A stretch of 10,037 nucleotides of DNA from Clostridiaceae bacterium (lineage in GTDB: Bacteria > Bacillota > Clostridia > Saccharofermentanales > UBA5734), in NCBI GenBank assembly GCA_012522285.1, contig JAAYKS010000178.1, positions 1-10,037 of the forward strand. Reading direction: 5' to 3'. A model generated the notes under the pieces. The model saw nothing but the letters and a program-made list of their open reading frames with translations. It was not told the origin of the DNA and searched no databases. A program made the translations under genes and the position numbers. Positions 7,360 through 10,037 of this stretch are shown here, one piece after another. How positions within the stretch are numbered: position 1 is the stretch's first letter; every line of letters starts with the position of its first letter.

Positions 7360-8823
7360 ATGAGCACAGAAAATCCCTACACCTTCGAAAACAAAATCTA
7401 TCGCGACACCTACCGGCATACCACCAGCCACATCATGGCCCACGCGATCCAACGGCTGTATCCGGGGACCCGGTTTGCCATCGGACCCGCGATCGAGGAC
7501 GGATTCTATTACGATCTGGACTCCGAGATCACCTTCACTCCGGACCACCTGGCGCTCATCGAAGCGGAGATGCGCAAGATTTGCAAGGAGAATCTGAAGC
7601 TGGAACGCTTCGAACTCCCGCGATCCGAAGCACTGGACCGGATGCGGGACGAGCCCTACAAGCGGGAGCTGATCAACGAACTGCCGGAGGACGCGGTCAT
7701 CAGCTTCTACCGGCAGGGCGATTTTACCGATTTGTGCGCCGGCCCTCATCTGGATGCCACCGGTCGCGTCAAAGGCAACGCCATCCGCCTGATGAGCGTC
7801 ACGGGCGCCTACTGGAGAGGCGACTCCTCCCGCAAGATGCTCCAGCGCATTTACGGCACCAGCTTTCCCTCCAAGGTGGAGCTGGACGCCTATCTACTCC
7901 GTCTGGAAGAGGCAAAAAAGCGCGACCACCGCAGACTGGGCAAGGAGCTGGGGTTGTTCCTGCTGATGGATGAGGGACCCGGATTTCCGTTCTTTCTCCC
8001 CAAGGGTATGGTGTTGAAGAACACGCTGATCAACTACTGGCACGAAGTGCACAAGCGATATGGATACGTGGAGATCGGGACGCCTTTGATCCTGAATCGC
8101 AAATTGTGGGAAAAAAGCGGGCATTGGTTCCACTACAAAGAAAACATGTACACCACCGTCATCGACGAGGAAGACTATGCCATCAAGCCGATGAACTGTC
8201 CGGGCGGCATGCTGGTATTCAAGTCGGAACCCCACTCCTACCGGGATCTGCCCCTGCGGGTCGGCGAGTTGGGCCTGGTCCACCGGCACGAACTGTCGGG
8301 CACACTGCACGGGTTGTTCCGCGTCCGCTGCTTCACGCAGGACGACGCGCACATTTTCATGACGCAGGAACAGATGAAGGACGAAATCAAAGACGTCGCC
8401 CGGCTGTTTGACGAGGTGTATCCGCTGTTTGGACTGCCCTACCGGATCGAGCTGTCCACCATGCCGGAGAATCACATCGGGACCGAGGCGGAGTGGGAGG
8501 AAAACCAACGGATTCTGCGGGAAGCCATGACCGAGATGGGCAAGGAATTTGTCGTCAATGAGGGAGACGGCGCTTTCTATGGTCCCAAGTTGGATTTCCA
8601 CCTCGAAGACAGTCTTGGCCGCACTTGGCAGTGCGGTACGATCCAGCTCGACAGCCAGTTGCCCGAGCGGTTCGAACTGGAGTATACCGGCGCGGACGGT
8701 GAGAAGCACCGTCCCGTGATGATTCACCGGGTGGTGTTCGGATCGATCGAACGGTTCATCGGCGTCATCACGGAGCATTTTGCGGGCGCGTTTCCCACCT
8801 GGCTGGCTCCGGTGCAGGTCTAA
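7360..8823 (+). CDS. thrS: Threonyl-tRNA synthetase, editing and catalytic domains, ended by in-frame TAA
   Basis: ThrRS joins threonine to tRNA-Thr. ATG 7360 has AAGGAGG 8 nt upstream; the open frame from 7237 lies in the T-box leader and is not coding. The 487-residue product starts about where the editing domain starts, with no N-terminal TGS domain. Editing residues are H20 and H24 (HTTSH), C126 and H130 (DLCAGPH). The class II core has PMNCPG, RCFTQDDAHIF and the GSIERFIG motif 3 arginine; zinc ligands are C280, H331 and H456. The frame then meets TAA (codon 488) directly after WLAPVQV, where relatives usually have lysine or another residue in a first beta strand such as VQVKVLPI. The anticodon-binding domain continues in the same frame downstream. 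Read alone, this gene would make a ThrRS without an anticodon-binding domain. It could be a nonsense mutation, a sequencing error, or a true split. Confidence 0.93.
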   Translation: MSTENPYTFENKIYRDTYRHTTSHIMAHAIQRLYPGTRFAIGPAIEDGFYYDLDSEITFTPDHLALIEAEMRKICKENLKLERFELPRSEALDRMRDEPYKRELINELPEDAVISFYRQGDFTDLCAGPHLDATGRVKGNAIRLMSVTGAYWRGDSSRKMLQRIYGTSFPSKVELDAYLLRLEEAKKRDHRRLGKELGLFLLMDEGPGFPFFLPKGMVLKNTLINYWHEVHKRYGYVEIGTPLILNRKLWEKSGHWFHYKENMYTTVIDEEDYAIKPMNCPGGMLVFKSEPHSYRDLPLRVGELGLVHRHELSGTLHGLFRVRCFTQDDAHIFMTQEQMKDEIKDVARLFDEVYPLFGLPYRIELSTMPENHIGTEAEWEENQRILREAMTEMGKEFVVNEGDGAFYGPKLDFHLEDSLGRTWQCGTIQLDSQLPERFELEYTGADGEKHRPVMIHRVVFGSIERFIGVITEHFAGAFPTWLAPVQV

Positions 8824-9108
8824 GTGTTGTCCATCACCGACCGCAGTCTCGATTATGCCTCCGATGTCGCCAAACGGTTGGACGCGGCGGGATTGCGGGT
8901 CGAAACCGACCTGCGCGGTGCCAAAATCGGGTACAAAATCCGCGAAGCCCAGTTGCAGAAAATCCCTTACATGCTCGTGGTGGGGGACAAGGAGGCCGAA
9001 GCTGGTGCAGTGGCCGTGCGAAGCCGAACGGAGGGCGACCTCGGGGTCATGTCGCTGGAGGACTTTGCAGCCCGTGTCACTGGAGAAGTCGCTACCCGGG
9101 CACGGTAG
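8824..9108 (+). CDS. ThrRS anticodon-binding domain, separated from the core by one stop codon
   Basis: These 94 residues, in the same frame as thrS, form the C-terminal HGTP anticodon-binding domain. They include ITDRSLDYA, DLRGAKIGYKIREAQLQ, PYMLVVGDKE and EGDLGVMSLEDF, all close to the family consensus, ending at TAG 9106-9108. The first codon after the TAA is GTG, preceded by AGGT (8816-8819), so translation could restart by stop-start coupling. Such a product would lack the first half of the domain's opening beta strand. The lack of any frameshift or decay means the separation is recent, not real, or tolerated. With the stop read as an amino acid, the whole protein would be 582 residues, normal for a ThrRS lacking the TGS domain. 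I treat it as a fragment of thrS rather than an independent gene. Confidence 0.75.
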   Translation: MLSITDRSLDYASDVAKRLDAAGLRVETDLRGAKIGYKIREAQLQKIPYMLVVGDKEAEAGAVAVRSRTEGDLGVMSLEDFAARVTGEVATRAR

Positions 9109-9121
9109 TCCGTTCCAGTTC

Positions 9122-9175
9122 GACAAAGAAGATAAGAGGGCGGGGAGCATCCCAGCCAGCGGGTTTAATTTTGAG
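9122..9175 (+). repeat. Left arm of the inverted repeat
   Basis: Read inward on the plus strand, it has four blocks in order: GACAAA (9122-9127), AGAGGGCGGG (9135-9144), GCATCCCA (9147-9154) and GGGTTTAATTTTGAG (9161-9175). Each has a counterpart in the right arm: 6/6, 9/10, identical apart from one base gap, and 14/15. The outer part is GC-rich and the inner part AT-rich. Confidence 0.65.
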
Positions 9176-9242
9176 ATGTAAAACAAAAAAATACTAAATT
9201 GCATAACAAACCGCATTAGAATTTTCAGAAGCATTAGCACAA

Positions 9243-9290
9243 TAATAAATAATGAGGATAGACTATTAAATCTATCCTCGTTATTTATTA
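9243..9290 (-). terminator. Intrinsic terminator after the NUDIX gene
   Basis: Arms 9243-9262 and 9271-9290 pair over 20 positions around an 8-nt loop. The single non-Watson-Crick position (9253/9280) is U-G on the plus-strand RNA and C-A on the minus. On the minus strand the stem ends in TTATTTATTA and is followed by TTGTG, which suits termination of the NUDIX transcript 28 bp after its stop. The same stem could also stop thrS transcripts coming from the left. Confidence 0.7.
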
Positions 9291-9317
9291 ATTTCCAAAA
9301 TAGAAAATATTATTATT

Positions 9318-9752
9318 TTACCATCCATACATATCAAAGTTTATTCCATATCTATAGTTTTCTATCGCTTTCCTAACATAAGGTATCATATTATCTGGCA
9401 GGCTATCTAAGTTATGCCAAGATAAATCGTCACACATATGTTTTTCCATGTTTGTTATCTTGCCCTTCCACTTGTCTGCCATTAAGAAAAAATCTACTCT
9501 TTCCGTCGCAGTTTTTCTGTGAAAAACACCTATTATTTCAAGGTCTTTTAGTTCTATGATTATCCCTGCCTCCTCTAATGCTTCTCTTGCCATTGCAGAT
9601 TTTAGATCCTCATTACCATCTAGATGCCCTGCGATTACACTATATTTCCCATCCTCATATCCTGTATTAAATCTTCTAAGTAAAACTATTTTATTGTCTT
9701 GCAATAAAAAAAGATGTACCGCCACTGGCATCATAAATCTTTCGCTATTCAT
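9318..9752 (-). CDS. NUDIX hydrolase (MutT-like), low-GC, likely acquired
   Basis: This 144-residue protein has a complete NUDIX box GX5EX7REUXEEXGU at residues 42-64: G42, E48, R56, E57, E60, E61, G63, I64. The glutamates bind the metal that drives hydrolysis of a nucleoside diphosphate linked to another group. The N-terminal strand (PVAVHLFLLQDNKIVLLRR) and GKYSVIAGHLDG match small Firmicutes NUDIX proteins. The substrate (an oxidised nucleotide, a nucleotide sugar or another compound) cannot be told from sequence. AAGGGGGA lies 6 nt before the ATG. Codons are strongly AT-rich, unlike every neighbour, and the gene lies inside an inverted-repeat-bounded island, so lateral acquisition is likely. 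A small hairpin (AAATCT/AGATTT, 9811-9826) lies in its upstream region; I find no convincing promoter there. Confidence 0.92.
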   Translation of the reverse strand: MNSERFMMPVAVHLFLLQDNKIVLLRRFNTGYEDGKYSVIAGHLDGNEDLKSAMAREALEEAGIIIELKDLEIIGVFHRKTATERVDFFLMADKWKGKITNMEKHMCDDLSWHNLDSLPDNMIPYVRKAIENYRYGINFDMYGW

Positions 9753-9873
9753 AGAAAGTCCCCCTTAATGAAGCGTCTCAATTTCATAAAAGATAATAAA
9801 ATCGAAATATAAATCTTGTGAGATTTTACATGCTGTCTCTTTGTGAGTTGATTTCCAAATATGTGGTTTGCCC

Positions 9874-9917
9874 CTCAAAATCAAACCCTTTGGGAGCACC
9901 CGTCCTCTCTATTTGTC
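9874..9917 (-). repeat. Right arm of the inverted repeat
   Basis: Read inward on the minus strand: GACAAA (9917-9912), AGAGGACGGG (9908-9899), GCTCCCA (9897-9891) and GGGTTTGATTTTGAG (9888-9874). The order matches the left arm, with shorter spacers (44 nt against 54). Weak similarity continues about 9 bases further inward. Confidence 0.65.
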
Positions 9918-9936
9918 CGTTCGATTGTTATCCGAA

Positions 9937-10037
9937 CTAGAAAAGCTGTTGGAAAAACTGCAGGATGGGTTCTCGATAGCGTATGGCGGAAAAAACCAGC
10001 GTCAGCACGACCGCGGACAACAAGGCGCCGAGGATCG
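9937..10037 (-). CDS. C-terminal end of a putative membrane protein (5' part outside window)
   Basis: Read on the minus strand, a frame open at the right edge ends with TAG at 9939-9937. Thirty-two residues are visible, beginning ILGALLSAVVLTLVFSAIRY and ending FFQQLF. The first 17 or so are hydrophobic, like a last transmembrane helix, followed by a short charged and aromatic tail. The base composition returns to the GC-rich host type. The frame is too short to name a family. It converges on thrS across the low-GC island, and no terminator is seen between it and the NUDIX gene, so read-through into NUDIX is possible. Confidence 0.5.
   Translation of the reverse strand, partial: ILGALLSAVVLTLVFSAIRYREPILQFFQQLF

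Larger units (their letters stand above)
9122..9917. mobile_element. Putative low-GC mobile cassette bounded by imperfect inverted repeats
   Basis: GC falls sharply inside this segment (17 of 60 bases at 9181-9240 against 34 of 60 at 8701-8760) and rises again near 9890. Both borders carry the same blocks in inverted orientation (see the two repeat entries). The only gene inside is a NUDIX hydrolase; there is no transposase. The element begins 13 bp after the thrS stop and ends 19 bp from the next convergent stop, a safe intergenic site. A possible short target duplication is GTTC (9118-9121 and 9919-9922), which could be chance. It could be a non-autonomous transposon with a passenger gene, or the remnant of one. 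Confidence 0.55.

Noticed and set aside
8821..8823. TAA recoded as a sense codon genome-wide
   Set aside because: mltG and the AI-2E gene in this window end at TAA at family-typical positions, so TAA acts as a stop here.
7894..9240. 448-codon open frame on the minus strand opposite thrS
   Set aside because: It is a mirror of the conserved thrS codons, has no family motifs, and crosses the composition border at 9161.
9108..9922. 8-bp direct repeat GTCCGTTC (9108-9115 and 9915-9922) as target-site duplication
   Set aside because: The right copy overlaps the outer end of the inverted repeat while the left copy lies several bases outside it, so the geometry is wrong; probably chance.

Overview
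The window looks like chromosomal DNA from a moderately GC-rich member of the Bacillota, probably a clostridial lineage. The reasons are a threonyl-tRNA synthetase gene behind a classic T-box leader, strong purine-rich ribosome binding sites, short intergenic gaps, and family members typical of Firmicutes (MltG, an AI-2E/YtvI-type permease, CPBP and A24 membrane proteases, Dabb). GC sampled by eye is about 57% in thrS (34 of 60 bases at 8701-8760) but about 28% (17 of 60) at 9181-9240. This assignment is inference.

Layout. (1) 1-888, plus: the 3' part of mltG, which runs in from the left edge. (2) 930-962: a hairpin between convergent genes that can end transcription from both sides. (3) 4522 down to 1013, minus: a tight four-gene cluster. 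It runs A24 prepilin-peptidase-like protease, CPBP intramembrane protease (GTGA start/stop overlap), AI-2E family permease, Dabb-domain protein. (4) 4604-7034, plus: glycogen phosphorylase glgP with its own promoter, divergent from the cluster. (5) 7050-9108, plus: a near-consensus promoter, a threonine T-box leader with mutually exclusive antiterminator and terminator, then thrS. The thrS frame carries an in-frame TAA at 8821-8823, between the aminoacylation core and the anticodon-binding domain. The downstream domain is intact in the same frame to 9108. (6) 9122-9917: a low-GC island with one NUDIX hydrolase gene (minus) and a 20-bp terminator hairpin, bounded by long imperfect inverted repeats. 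It lies between thrS and the next convergent gene and looks like a small mobile cassette. (7) 9937-10037, minus: the C-terminal end of a probable membrane protein running off the right edge.

How the parts work together. MltG trims nascent peptidoglycan. The minus-strand cluster is mostly membrane protein handling and transport, with no evident shared pathway. GlgP mobilises glycogen. The T-box couples thrS expression to the charging state of tRNA-Thr. The two observations most worth checking are the interrupted thrS frame and the inverted-repeat-bounded NUDIX island.
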